DNA from: Affinibrenneria salicis
GTDB taxonomy: Bacteria > Pseudomonadota > Gammaproteobacteria > Enterobacterales > Enterobacteriaceae
Direction of reading: 5' to 3'
Assembly: GCF_008710095.1 (NCBI RefSeq)
Contig: NZ_VYKJ01000013.1
Span: 1 to 64,000 of the forward strand
DNA length: 64,000 nucleotides
A program made the position numbers and the translations under genes. Below the pieces are notes generated by a model. The model saw only the letters and a program-made list of their open reading frames with translations. It searched no databases and was not told the DNA's origin. Within the stretch, counting starts at the first letter, position 1; every line of letters begins with the position of its first letter. Below, in pieces: positions 26,710-36,083 of the stretch.

Positions 26710-27909
26710 ATGGACATTATGAACGAGTCTACGCATGAAATGAAACCTGCACTGACAGCGGGCAGAATGGTTCTGTTCGCCGCTGCGATAGGGGCCATGG
26801 TCGCCAATCTTTATTACGCGCAACCACTACTGGCCGAGATTGGACACAGTTTCGGTCGCCAGGCGACCCAGGCCGGGCTGCTCGTGACCCTGACTCAATT
26901 GGGCTATGGCATTGGCGTCTTGCTTATCGTCCCTCTTGGGGATGGCATGGACCGACGCAGGCTGACGTCGATCATGTTGGCCGTGTGTGTCGCCGCGCTT
27001 CTGGCGGCCGCCGCCAGTCCGGGCTTCATGATGCTGGCCGCCGCGAGTCTGGCGTTCGGCATGACCTCTAGCGCGACGATGGTGGTTATCCCGTATGTCG
27101 CGTCCCATGCCAGCGATGCCGAACGTGGTCGGCGCACCGGCCAGGTTATGACAGGTTTGCTGCTTGGCATTCTGTTGGCCCGCACCGTCTCCGGCTTTGT
27201 GTCGGTCTGGGCCGGCTGGCGCGCCATCTATGTGCTGGCCGCCGTGGTCGTAGCCATGCTGGGCATCGCCTTGCGCGGGGCGATGCAGCCTGATCCGCCG
27301 CGGCCGACAGTCCGGTATGGACGACTGCTGCGCTCTCTGGCCGGCCTGCTGCATGCCGAGCCGGAACTGCGTCGCCGCTCGCTCTATGCGCTGTTGGGGC
27401 TGGGCGGTTTCAGTGCGATGTGGACAGGGCTGACCTTCCTGTTGACCGATCCGCCTTACCGTTATTCCACGGAAACCGTGGGGCTGTTCGGGTTGCTTGG
27501 CGCGGCTGGCGCGCTATCGGCCAATTTTGCCGGACGACTCGGTGATCGGGGATTGGCACAGATGATGACCGGCGCTTTCTCCGTGCTGCTACTGGTATCC
27601 TGGAGCCTGCTGGCTATCGCGACCGATGCCATGGTCTGGCTGATCATCGGTATTTTCATGGCGGATGTGGCCGCCCAGGGTCTGCAGGTCACACATCAGT
27701 CGGTGCTGTATCGCCTTGCGCCCGAAATACGTTCGCGCATTACTGCGGTTTTTGTCACGTCGGGGTTCGTCGGCATGTCGCTGGGAACGGCGCTCGCCAG
27801 CCTGGGTTATGCCCACCATGGTTGGCCGGGAGTCTGCCTTATCGGTGCCGCATTCCCCGCGGCGCTGGTTGTTCACTGGCTGTGGAGCGCGGCCGGAACA
27901 ACGCGGTGA
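26710..27909 (+). CDS. MFS exporter, 12-TM DHA1/NepI-like (high-GC)
   Basis: A 399-residue major facilitator with about 12 helices, GDGMDRRRL in loop 2-3, NLYYAQPLL near the start and GGFSAMWTGLTFLLTDPPY in the middle. It is of the same subfamily as the exporter at 7821-9002. Much richer in G+C than the regulator to its left and the exporter to its right, so these three genes came from different sources. Start at 26710 or the second ATG at 26719. Divergent from the MmyB-like regulator, 224 bp away. Confidence 0.87.
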   Translation: MDIMNESTHEMKPALTAGRMVLFAAAIGAMVANLYYAQPLLAEIGHSFGRQATQAGLLVTLTQLGYGIGVLLIVPLGDGMDRRRLTSIMLAVCVAALLAAAASPGFMMLAAASLAFGMTSSATMVVIPYVASHASDAERGRRTGQVMTGLLLGILLARTVSGFVSVWAGWRAIYVLAAVVVAMLGIALRGAMQPDPPRPTVRYGRLLRSLAGLLHAEPELRRRSLYALLGLGGFSAMWTGLTFLLTDPPYRYSTETVGLFGLLGAAGALSANFAGRLGDRGLAQMMTGAFSVLLLVSWSLLAIATDAMVWLIIGIFMADVAAQGLQVTHQSVLYRLAPEIRSRITAVFVTSGFVGMSLGTALASLGYAHHGWPGVCLIGAAFPAALVVHWLWSAAGTTR

Positions 27910-27968
27910 GGAAGGGAAATGCCACCACTTATTGCCCAATTTACCTGACCGTAACAACGCGGTTTATC

Positions 27969-27990
27969 ATTTATACGCATCTAACCTGTT
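27969..27990. promoter_or_regulatory. Putative operator, copy 2
   Basis: Second copy of the 22-bp motif found at 26500-26521, here about 190 bp before the 14-TM exporter. The repetition at two promoters of one cluster suggests a regulator-binding site. Confidence 0.45.
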
Positions 27991-28181
27991 CCCGCGCATA
28001 GGATCAAGCTGAAGGAAACAGGCGAAGAGAAAAGCATTTAAACCACTGGCGGATGCTATCGAAGGCGTGAAATTCAGAGAGGCGTTGTGTAAAGGAGGAT
28101 GATCAGCGGAACACTGTTCTGGAGTTTGTATACCCGTTATTACCAAAGCTCATTAAATATATCCAACGTGGATCTAAATAA

Positions 28182-29597
28182 ATGTTAAGCAAAAATAAAA
28201 GCAAAGAACTCTCGGCGTTTGGGGTACTGCTCCTTGTCGCGGGGCAGGTATTGCCTCAATTAGATTTTTCAATAGTTAATGTCGCACTTGACGTAATAGG
28301 CAAAGCATTAAAAACAGATGAAACAGGACTGGTTTTGATTGTTGCGCTATATGGTTTAATTTTTGCCGCGTTAATTGCTACCGGGAGTCGACTGGGCGAT
28401 AAGTACGGAAGAAAACGGTTGTTTATGATCGGCATTATAGGATTTTGTATCGCTTCGGCAATTTGTGGATTCGCCACGGATATTATCTCTATGCTTGCCG
28501 GGCGAGTATTCCAGGGTTTTTTTGCCGCACTTCTGATGCCGCAAATACTGGCGACGATTCACACGACATTGGACGGTGATCGCCATCGTAATGCGGTAGG
28601 CATTTATACCTCCATTGCCGGCCTTTCTGTCGTTATCGGCCAGATGGTCGGAGGCTGGTTGGTTTCAGCAAACTTGTGGAATTTAGGCTGGCGAATTGCT
28701 TTTTTTATGAACGTTCCTGTTTGCCTCGTTATATTTATATTGGGTTATTTTGTTATCCCTGAAACTAAATCAGACGAAACTCAACAGCATATGGATGTCA
28801 GGGGGATCGTATTATTTATTTTGTGTCTGTTATTGGTCATGATACCCGTCTCTTTAGCAAAGCGCTGGCCTGAACTATGGTGGCTGTTACCGGGCGCGGT
28901 GCCTTGCGGCCTGTTGTTGTGGCGGGTGGAAAAGTCACATGAACTTGCCGGGCGTAAGCCAATCTTACCGCCATCCTTGTTTAAAACACCCATGGTTATT
29001 AATGGGTTTATAAGTGAAATGACCGTAACATTTACCTATCCTGGCTACCTGTTTGTTACCGCTCTATGCTTACAAAGCGCAATAGGGTTCGCGCCGTTTG
29101 AATCAGGGAACTCATTTATTGCACTCGGCGTCATGTTTTTTATAGGTTCATTGATAAGTAAACCATTAAGTCAACGGATTGGCGACCCTAAATCTTTTGC
29201 TCTGGGGTCGATTCTTTCAGTCGTCGGATTTTTAGCAACCGTCTTTTTATTTTATAATTTCAATTATGATTTGAAATTTTATGATTTATGGATAGCCACC
29301 GGCGCTGTAGGTTTAGGCGACTCGATTAGATTAACGTCGGCTTACAGGATTGCATTATCGCGAGTGGGGAAACACCATGCCAGTGAAGCGAGTAGCGCAT
29401 TAGTAACCGTGCAGCAGGGGTGCGCTGCGTTAGGAACGGCATTTACTGGCGCCATCTATTCATTTGCATTAGTCCAGGGGTACTTAACTGCAATTACAAT
29501 ATCAATCAGTGTCGTGTCTTTGGTCGTGCTGTTGGTAGGCGGCTCTGTTTATATCAAAATCACTCGCGAGTTAAAAGAAAGCGTGAACCGGGCGTAA
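28182..29597 (+). CDS. MFS exporter, 14-TM DHA2 (EmrB/QacA) type
   Basis: A 471-residue major facilitator with 14 predicted helices. Signatures are LDFSIVNVALDVIGKAL at the start of TM1, GSRLGDKYGRKRLF in loop 2-3 and VFQGFFAALLMPQILATI in TM4, close to motif C of EmrB/QacA drug:H+ antiporters. A+T-rich. With the regulator and the other MFS gene it makes an export cluster bracketed by MITE copies B and C. Confidence 0.88.
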   Translation: MLSKNKSKELSAFGVLLLVAGQVLPQLDFSIVNVALDVIGKALKTDETGLVLIVALYGLIFAALIATGSRLGDKYGRKRLFMIGIIGFCIASAICGFATDIISMLAGRVFQGFFAALLMPQILATIHTTLDGDRHRNAVGIYTSIAGLSVVIGQMVGGWLVSANLWNLGWRIAFFMNVPVCLVIFILGYFVIPETKSDETQQHMDVRGIVLFILCLLLVMIPVSLAKRWPELWWLLPGAVPCGLLLWRVEKSHELAGRKPILPPSLFKTPMVINGFISEMTVTFTYPGYLFVTALCLQSAIGFAPFESGNSFIALGVMFFIGSLISKPLSQRIGDPKSFALGSILSVVGFLATVFLFYNFNYDLKFYDLWIATGAVGLGDSIRLTSAYRIALSRVGKHHASEASSALVTVQQGCAALGTAFTGAIYSFALVQGYLTAITISISVVSLVVLLVGGSVYIKITRELKESVNRA

Positions 29598-29625
29598 GCA
29601 AATAAAATAATAAGCGCGGCGTATT

Positions 29626-29725
29626 AAATAACTTCGCATATTTATGCTCCACCGCTCATCGGGCGGGGCCGGTACTGGTGGAATGTCATGTCCTGCAAGC
29701 GTGGCGCTATTATGCGAAGCTATTT
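29626..29725 (+). repeat. MITE-like element, 100-bp short form (copy C)
   Basis: Exactly 100 bp, inverted relative to copy B. Ends AAATAACTTCGCATATTTATGC and CGCTATTATGCGAAGCTATTT, with TA on both sides. It starts 28 bp after the DHA2 exporter gene. Confidence 0.85.
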
Positions 29726-30235
29726 AGTCTGTCTCACTCTGGCTGAACCGGATCATCGACGAATTAAATGACGTATTCGAGCGATGCAGGGGGCAACTTG
29801 TCTGACGAATGCAGGCGGGGCAGGCCGGCAACGAAATAGTCAGTATATTGAGGAAAAGGCCATCCCGGTTACTTCAACCGGTCGTCGCCCTGTGGACGTG
29901 TTGATGAGCTAATTTGTATGAAATATCACCAGCTTGGGTTCGGCCTGATTTCCCGGCGTAATGCGCCGAAATCGATCGGTGGCGGGGTCTCCTTTATCTG
30001 CGGATATTTCGCGCCGGTGAGTGCGATCGTCTGTTAATACCGTATGTGCCGAAAGTCAGAAACCGAATAATGACCTGCCCAAAATGGCGGCTTGATCTTT
30101 TGGCGCTGAACCCCTCTTTGGATTCTTGCGTTTCTGACGCATGGCATTCATAGTTATCGCTTTGTTGCAGGTTGAACTTTGTTTGGGTTCCGGCGCCTGT
30201 TTTATTTTAAGAACCGTAAGGATCACGGATAATCC
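29726..30235. other. Intergenic stretch before the DUF805-like gene
   Basis: About 510 bp with no supported gene. Short coding-like patches occur without start sites. Likely remnant DNA plus the promoter of the next gene. Confidence 0.45.
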
Positions 30236-30940
30236 ATGATTTCATCTATTAAAGCGTCGTTTTTCGATACCGCTGAAAAGCTTGACAGAACGGGTTACTG
30301 GTGGAGAACGATTACGATCGTCGCGTTGTTTATCGTGACCATGAACGTTCTTCCGTATCTGGCAAACTTCCTGTTTTTCGCTTTGAATATTTCTCCCCCG
30401 TTGTGGAAGCCCGCATTTTCCGTGCAAATTGGCAAAACAAACATTACCCAGCTCTGGGAGTTCATTGTTTTCACTCTGCCTCTGACGATATTACTGGTCC
30501 TGTCCGTGCTCTCGATTTCGGTGCGCAGGCTGCGTGATCGGGAACGCCCCGTATGGCTGGTGATTCCCATGATTGTGGTGCCCGTTTTGTTGCATCTCGG
30601 TCATTGGGTGTTCAACCTGTATCATCCTTTCTCGGTGTCTTCCAGCATCGGCATCAGCATTCCGCCAGGCAACTGGCTTTATTCGCCGGAGTACGTGTTT
30701 CCTCGTGCCCTGACGCCATTGTGGAGTTTGGCTGAACTGGATGGAGTGCGCTTCTATAACGTGTATAAGCAGGCAATGCTTGAGATCAATACATGGCCTT
30801 CTTATTTCTCCCCGGAGGGGATGAAAAGGCTGGGTCTGCAAAGCGTATGGCATGTCTATCTCTTTTTTCTGATTCCCGCCGCAGGTTTGTCGGCGTGGGC
30901 CACCGTTGAGCTGGGTCTGTTGAAGGGCAAGTTATCCTAA
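30236..30940 (+). CDS. DUF805-like inner-membrane protein
   Basis: A 234-residue protein with four or so hydrophobic segments (about residues 25-48, 78-95, 105-125 and 205-228). The RTGYWWR stretch at 19-25 and VRRLRDRERP after the second segment recall the DUF805 family, whose members have RRLHD in that place. Function unknown. Longer than typical DUF805 proteins (about 120-150 residues) because of a polar insert at 130-200. It stands alone. Confidence 0.65.
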   Translation: MISSIKASFFDTAEKLDRTGYWWRTITIVALFIVTMNVLPYLANFLFFALNISPPLWKPAFSVQIGKTNITQLWEFIVFTLPLTILLVLSVLSISVRRLRDRERPVWLVIPMIVVPVLLHLGHWVFNLYHPFSVSSSIGISIPPGNWLYSPEYVFPRALTPLWSLAELDGVRFYNVYKQAMLEINTWPSYFSPEGMKRLGLQSVWHVYLFFLIPAAGLSAWATVELGLLKGKLS

Positions 30941-31330
30941 GGTGATGCCCCCTTGCCGGCCGCGCCGACCCGGTCCGCAATAATGGCCGCGATAACCCGC
31001 GCGGCGTTTTGCCCCGCTTGCGGAATCAACCGGTCGAGCGGGAAATACCTATGCCGTTTCCCGCCGCAGATTTGGTTGAATGCGGCCGCACGGTGTTGCG
31101 TATTTGTCTCAATGGGATTTAGCGAATCTTCCCGCCGCTGCGTGGCGTGTTTATGGAATAGTCATGTGTTTATTTCGATGACGGGCAAATGCTTTATCAT
31201 CGCCGTAAGCTGATTCCGACCTTTTTTAACCATATGGCCAGATCGGCCGGCCGGCCGTTTACGGGGCCGGCGAGGGCGAACGGCAGGATGTCGCAGACCG
31301 CGCGCAGGGACTATGCGCGCTCTGCGTTGG
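30941..31330. other. Intergenic stretch
   Basis: No gene supported. The minus strand is open for about 74 codons at 30941-31160 but lacks a start codon and resemblance, so I do not call it. Confidence 0.45.
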
Positions 31331-32701
31331 TCAGGAGCGGGGGGGCGGCGAATCTGACTCCTGATGCTCGGGCAGTATTTCGCCGTTATCCAGCGCTTCG
31401 TCTTCCAGCGCCGTTTCGGGATAGCGCTCCGGGTAGAGATGTCGCTCGGCCCGGCTGGCGTCGAAAGTGTCCGACCATTTGGCGACCACCAGGGTAGCCA
31501 CGCCGTTGCCGACGGTGTTGCAGGCGGCGATCGCCATGGACATAAAGCGATATACGCCAAAAATCAGCGCCAGCCCTTCGACGGGCAGGATGCCGGTCGA
31601 GGTCACGGTAGCGGCGAACACCACGAACGAGCCGCCGGAGACCGTCGCGGCGCCTTTGGAGGTTAGCAGCATCAGCAGCAGGATGCCGATCTGCGTTTCC
31701 AGCGACAGCGGCACGCCGTAGGCATGCGACAAAAACATCACGCCCATCGACATGAAGATGGAGGTGCCGTCAAGGTTAAAGGCGTAGCCGGTCGGCAGCA
31801 CCAGGCCTACGGTCTGTTTGGCGCAGCCCAGTCGTTCGAGCTTGATCAGCAGGCGCGGCAACACGCTTTCGGAGGAGGCGGTGCCGAGCACGATGATCAG
31901 CTCATCCTTTATATAGCGCAGGAAGCGCCATATGCTGAACCCGGACAGCTTTGCGACCAGCCCCATACCGAGGATGACGAAAAGCGCTATCACCGCGTAG
32001 AACACCAGCACCAGCTCCGCCAGAGCAAGCAGTACGTTAGAGCCGTTGCTGCCGACCGAGTAGGCGACCGCGCCGAAGGTGCCCAGCGGCGCGAGCTTCA
32101 TCACCAGGTTGATAAAGGCGAACAGTATTTCAGATATCATATCCAGACTATCATTGACTCGCTGACGCCGTCCGGCCGGGATAGCGAGGATGCCTATCCC
32201 CACCATGATCGCCAGCACCACCACCTGCAGCAGCTCTCCCTTGGCAAAGGCGCCGATAAAGTTATCCGGCACGATGTGCAGCAGAAATTCGGAGAAACCC
32301 GGCGTCGAGGCCGGCTGCTGGATCTCCAGCGCGGGCGTGCCGTTTGCCTGCGGCGACATGCCGCTGCCGATCTTGATGACGTTGCCCGCCATCAGCCCCA
32401 GGACCAGCGCGAAGGTCGAAACCACTTCGAAGTAGACGAAGGCGCGCCAGCCTACGCGTCCGGCGCTGCGGGCGTCGCCTGCGGAGGCAATGCCGTGCAC
32501 GATGGTCAGAAAAACCAGCGGCGCGACGCCCGCCTTGATCAGATTCAGGAACATATCGCCCAGTAGCCGGAACTGGGTGGCGAATGACGGAAAAATAAAG
32601 CCTGTCACAATCCCCAGTATGAGCGCAATGAAGACCTGGGTTCCCAGACGCCGATACCACGGCGTTCGTTTGGTCAGGCCTGAAATTTTTTGATTATTCA
32701 T
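31331..32701 (-). CDS. DctA-family cation symporter with altered substrate site
   Basis: A 456-residue secondary transporter of the DAACS family with eight helices and two hairpin loops. It carries the HP1 motif TASSESVLP, the TM7 motif NLDGTSIF and the C-terminal VGNGVATLVVAKW, as in DctA. It lacks two residues of TM8 that hold a substrate acid group: DctA has GIDRFMSEARALTN, this protein has GVYRFMSMAIAACN, so Asp is Tyr384 and Arg is Ile391. The loss suggests a substrate other than C4-dicarboxylate. Start at 32701 has GGAGGATAACC in front. Monocistronic. Confidence 0.88.
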   Translation of the reverse strand: MNNQKISGLTKRTPWYRRLGTQVFIALILGIVTGFIFPSFATQFRLLGDMFLNLIKAGVAPLVFLTIVHGIASAGDARSAGRVGWRAFVYFEVVSTFALVLGLMAGNVIKIGSGMSPQANGTPALEIQQPASTPGFSEFLLHIVPDNFIGAFAKGELLQVVVLAIMVGIGILAIPAGRRQRVNDSLDMISEILFAFINLVMKLAPLGTFGAVAYSVGSNGSNVLLALAELVLVFYAVIALFVILGMGLVAKLSGFSIWRFLRYIKDELIIVLGTASSESVLPRLLIKLERLGCAKQTVGLVLPTGYAFNLDGTSIFMSMGVMFLSHAYGVPLSLETQIGILLLMLLTSKGAATVSGGSFVVFAATVTSTGILPVEGLALIFGVYRFMSMAIAACNTVGNGVATLVVAKWSDTFDASRAERHLYPERYPETALEDEALDNGEILPEHQESDSPPPRS

Positions 32702-33587
32702 TAGGTTATCCTCCATCATGACCGACCGGAAACGACGGTAGCGCAGGCGATGATACTGACGGTTTGCCGGCTAAGCGCGTCGGTCCTGGCGTCGGCCCGC
32801 GCGATATCGCTGTCAATAATCTGGTCCACGACGCGTGCGGAGCGGGAAACGAGGGGCAGCAGTGCGGTAATGCTCAAGGCATTGCCAGCATTCGATGAGT
32901 CAGCAACGGGGCTGATTGGCATAATGAACCTCGGTCTGATAAAAAATGGCTAGTCCGTGAGGGGCCATCAGATGCAGAACCGCCACGGCCCTCACCCTAA
33001 ACGTCCGGACTTATTTGCTCTTATATGTGCGAACATTGTTAAAAGTAATGTGTTCATCTTTTACACAACAGTAACCATCAGCGCGTTCTGTGACGGATCG
33101 CGAATTCGTCGGGTTTTATAAGTATTTAAAATATATGATCGGCCATCAAAATAAGCGGATTCAGTCAAATGCAGTAAATGCGGCGGAGCAGCGCCAGACT
33201 GTCGCCCCTCCGCCCGTGGTGAGAGTGGGCGGCAAAGCGCTGAAGGTCGCTCTATGGCGTGGTTTATTGAAGTGTTAATTAAACGTGCCGATACTCATTC
33301 GAGGCACGACGCAAAGCGTCGTCGCTTTGGACCGCGTTCGCGCGGGGAGGCCCGGGTATGGGGCGTATTAATGAGCGAGGTTGAAGCATGGCGGCGATAT
33401 AATGAGCGCGCATATATTTCAAATAATAGATATAATTATCGCGCTTTAAGTTGCAGGCGCACGGGATGCGTTGGGCTGGAGGCGTTGGAATTATGCGTTT
33501 ATCCGAATCATTTACTTATGTAAGCGTATCGGGATACCATCGTTTGCCGCTGGCTGCCCCGAATTCTTAAGATGATAGAGGCTGGAG
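32702..33587. other. Intergenic stretch with A+T-rich promoters
   Basis: Nothing firm in this 886-bp gap. A 68-codon minus-strand frame at 32716-32922 has a GAGG site and could be a leader peptide of the carrier gene, but shows no resemblance. The right end holds the promoter of the DUF1266 gene. Confidence 0.4.
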
Positions 33588-34508
33588 ATGTTTAAGTTTT
33601 TTTATAAAGATATTATAAATTTATTGCGTGGCATTCTGTTTATATCGGTTATGCTGATAGCCATAAAATGGCTGTGTGCGCTGACGAATAAATATTTTCA
33701 TAATGATATATCTGGGGTATACACACTGTTTTTTTATTGTTTTCTGTCTATTCTGGCTATTGCATTATGCAAGACTGGCGCAAAAGCGATTTTTGTCATT
33801 ACGACAAAAAAAGAGAATAATAAAATCACCGAAGGGATTAACAAAAATGTGAAGTACCCGTGCCGGGATGAGAAAGATGCTTTGCTGATAAAGATCAGCG
33901 GGCTGTATTCCATCACCGCCGCCGGCAACGGTAAAAACACAAATCACCCTAATTTTATTAATAGCATAGAAGAGTGCGATCTGACCAATCCCGATAGTGT
34001 TGATCTTATTAGAAATTCTTTGTTGGGTAGCTATGATATTAAAACCAGCGATCAGTTGAAGCATTTCATTTATTCCCTGCTGGATGAAGAAAGCTACGAG
34101 AAAACGCACCATACTGATTACCAGCAACAGCTTTCGCATTTATATCGTCTGGCGGCCAGCGCGGGCGCTGAAATCACGCCGGTGAGCGATATGACCAATA
34201 TTAACGCCGCTTTTAACCTGCAGCGAGCGGCTTTATTAATGAGAACGGGCATGACCCTCGGCTTGCTTACGCAGGAAGAGTGGGACGCCTTAAAAAACAC
34301 GCTGGCGCAGCTGATAGAGGAAAACTTTCCTTCGCTCGATGCGTTTATTCATGATTACATGCTGGCGGTCTATCTTTTCTATCAGGAAGGGATGATGGGG
34401 GCCTCTATGATCCGTGAAAGGCTGTACGGTCTGGCCACGCTGCAGCAAAATAATTATTTTGCCTGGCGCGTGGAAGAATTAAATCGACCACCGACGGCGC
34501 TGGTATAA
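33588..34508 (+). CDS. DUF1266-family protein with two N-terminal membrane segments
   Basis: A 306-residue protein. Residues 10-30 and 42-62 are hydrophobic helices. Residues 150-300 form the DUF1266 domain, marked by NAAFNLQRAALLMRTGMTLGL, the short LTQEEWDAL stretch and FAWRVEELN. The family includes E. coli YbeR and YbeU; its function is unknown. Isolated gene, with GGCTGGAG before the ATG. The membrane helices suggest that the domain faces the cytoplasm from the inner membrane. Confidence 0.78.
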   Translation: MFKFFYKDIINLLRGILFISVMLIAIKWLCALTNKYFHNDISGVYTLFFYCFLSILAIALCKTGAKAIFVITTKKENNKITEGINKNVKYPCRDEKDALLIKISGLYSITAAGNGKNTNHPNFINSIEECDLTNPDSVDLIRNSLLGSYDIKTSDQLKHFIYSLLDEESYEKTHHTDYQQQLSHLYRLAASAGAEITPVSDMTNINAAFNLQRAALLMRTGMTLGLLTQEEWDALKNTLAQLIEENFPSLDAFIHDYMLAVYLFYQEGMMGASMIRERLYGLATLQQNNYFAWRVEELNRPPTALV

Positions 34509-34606
34509 TTCGCGCGGTTTGCGCAGGCGGCCGGCTGTTTTTCCATCCGCACGGGGGGGGCACGCCGGCCGCTTTATTTATTATCAACTGCCGGCCGGCG
34601 AGCGCT

Positions 34607-35413
34607 TTAGCGCATTATCCGGCCCTCAATGGCTAATACCGCTTGCCCGTACAGCGCCACCCGGCCGTTGTCCAGCACTGTGCAGCGCAGCGTGCCTTTA
34701 CGCTTTCCTCCCTGCCGGGCGCGCAGCGTTTTTTTGCCCAGCCGTTCAGCCCACAGCGGCGCAAGAAAGGTGTGGGCGGAGCCCGTCACCGGATCTTCAT
34801 TAACGCCGACCTGCGATCCGAACCAGCGGGAGATAAAATCGTATTGATCGTCACGGGCCGTCACCGCGACGCCGCGGGTATCTATCAAGGCTAATCGGTT
34901 AAAATCCGGCGTCAGCCGGTCAATGATTGTTTTATCGTTAACGACGACGACGATATCGTCCGATTTCCAGATCCCCTCCACGCCGTGCTGAATACCCAGA
35001 GCGGCAAGCAGTCCCGCCGGCTCGGCTATCGGCTCGATCCGTCTGGCCGGGAAATCCATACATAGCTCGTCGTTGTGCCGGCTGACGGTCAGCGTGCCGC
35101 TGCGCGTGGCAAAGCGAATTTCCGCCCCCGGATAGGCCAATTTATTAAATAACACCCAGGCCGCCGCCAGCGTGGCATGACCGCAAAGATCGACCTCTAC
35201 CGCCGGAGTAAACCAGCGCAGCGCATAGTCTGTATCCGTTTTTACCAGGAAAGCGGTCTCGGAGAGATTATTTTCCTTAGCGATGTTCTGCAACAGTTCG
35301 TCGGACGGCCACTCATTCAGCGGACACACGCCGGCCGGATTGCCTTCGAACAGCGTGTCGGTAAAGGCGTCCACCTGATAAAAAGGGATCGGTTTATTTT
35401 GCTCAGGCATCAT
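34607..35413 (-). CDS. PhzF-family epimerase/isomerase
   Basis: A 268-residue protein of the PhzF fold (two diaminopimelate-epimerase-like halves). Motifs are FEGNPAGVCPL near residue 20, the catalytic Glu in NNLSETAFL (about 48), CGHATLAAAWV (about 78) and EDPVTGSAHTFLAPLW (about 215). Members isomerise or cyclise small acids; PhzF itself acts on dihydrohydroxyanthranilate. Overlaps the upstream regulator gene by 11 bp, so the two form an operon. No phenazine genes are near, so the substrate is unknown. Confidence 0.9.
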   Translation of the reverse strand: MMPEQNKPIPFYQVDAFTDTLFEGNPAGVCPLNEWPSDELLQNIAKENNLSETAFLVKTDTDYALRWFTPAVEVDLCGHATLAAAWVLFNKLAYPGAEIRFATRSGTLTVSRHNDELCMDFPARRIEPIAEPAGLLAALGIQHGVEGIWKSDDIVVVVNDKTIIDRLTPDFNRLALIDTRGVAVTARDDQYDFISRWFGSQVGVNEDPVTGSAHTFLAPLWAERLGKKTLRARQGGKRKGTLRCTVLDNGRVALYGQAVLAIEGRIMR

Positions 35414-36083
35414 TGATGGTATCCAGATAGTTATAGATTGTATAACGCGTAACCCCGAGCGCTTTCGCCGCGAAATTAACCCCGCCTTTCATTTTAAATA
35501 TGCCCCGCGCGTTCATTTCCGCCACCAGCCGCATGCGCCGCTGTTTTTTATTTGTGCCATGGTCAGGATTAACGCTTGAGATAATCTGTTGAATAGTTTG
35601 TTCCACGACATGGCTAAAGTCGCGCGTCGCCGGCTCTGGCTTACTTCCGCGGCCGGCCAGTTGGTCCAGATCGCGCTTCAGTTGGCAAAACGGCTGCATA
35701 TCGACGTTAATGCAAAAGGCGACAATGGCGTTGCCATGCTCATCGTAATAGAGAGTTGACGAACTGTTGAGCCTTTTGCCGGCGTGGGTTTTGGTATAAT
35801 AATCGCTGAATACTCGGCTTCCCGTCGCGCCGCCCGATTTATCCGTCAAACCCGCAAAGCCGTTATCGTTATCCGGCCCTGACAACAGGGCGTCGCCGAC
35901 CTGCCGGTCGCTCACGTGGCCGTTGATAATGTCGATTACCGAAGCTTCAGGCCGGGTTAAATCATGCAGCACGATTTCGGTATTGGAAGTAACCGTCTGG
36001 CGCAGCGCCGCCATCGACGCGCGCAACACCCCGATAATGGCATCCCTGCAAAGCCGCGCCGTTGTTTTATCCGAACCGGTCAT
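35403..36083 (-). CDS. YheO/DauR-type regulator (PAS-like plus HTH)
   Basis: A 226-residue regulator. N-terminal YheO PAS-like domain (TEIVLHDLTRPEASVIDIINGH, GKRLNSSSTLYYDE) and a C-terminal HTH_22 domain (MNARGIFKMKGGVNFAAKALGVTRYTIYNYLD). DauR of Pseudomonas, in this family, controls D-arginine catabolism. Cotranscribed with the PhzF-like gene and likely controls a small-molecule response there; the ligand is not known. Confidence 0.83.
   Translation of the reverse strand: MTGSDKTTARLCRDAIIGVLRASMAALRQTVTSNTEIVLHDLTRPEASVIDIINGHVSDRQVGDALLSGPDNDNGFAGLTDKSGGATGSRVFSDYYTKTHAGKRLNSSSTLYYDEHGNAIVAFCINVDMQPFCQLKRDLDQLAGRGSKPEPATRDFSHVVEQTIQQIISSVNPDHGTNKKQRRMRLVAEMNARGIFKMKGGVNFAAKALGVTRYTIYNYLDTINDA

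Noticed and set aside
31724..32566. 280-codon plus-strand frame opposite the DctA-family gene
   Set aside because: It is the complement of a conserved membrane-transporter gene; the composition is typical of antisense frames.
32716..32922. 68-codon minus-strand frame upstream of the DctA-family gene
   Set aside because: It has a GAGG site but no resemblance; a leader peptide is possible but not supported enough to call.
34405..34606. Small frames between the DUF1266 and PhzF-like genes
   Set aside because: They are short, overlap real genes and lack starts.
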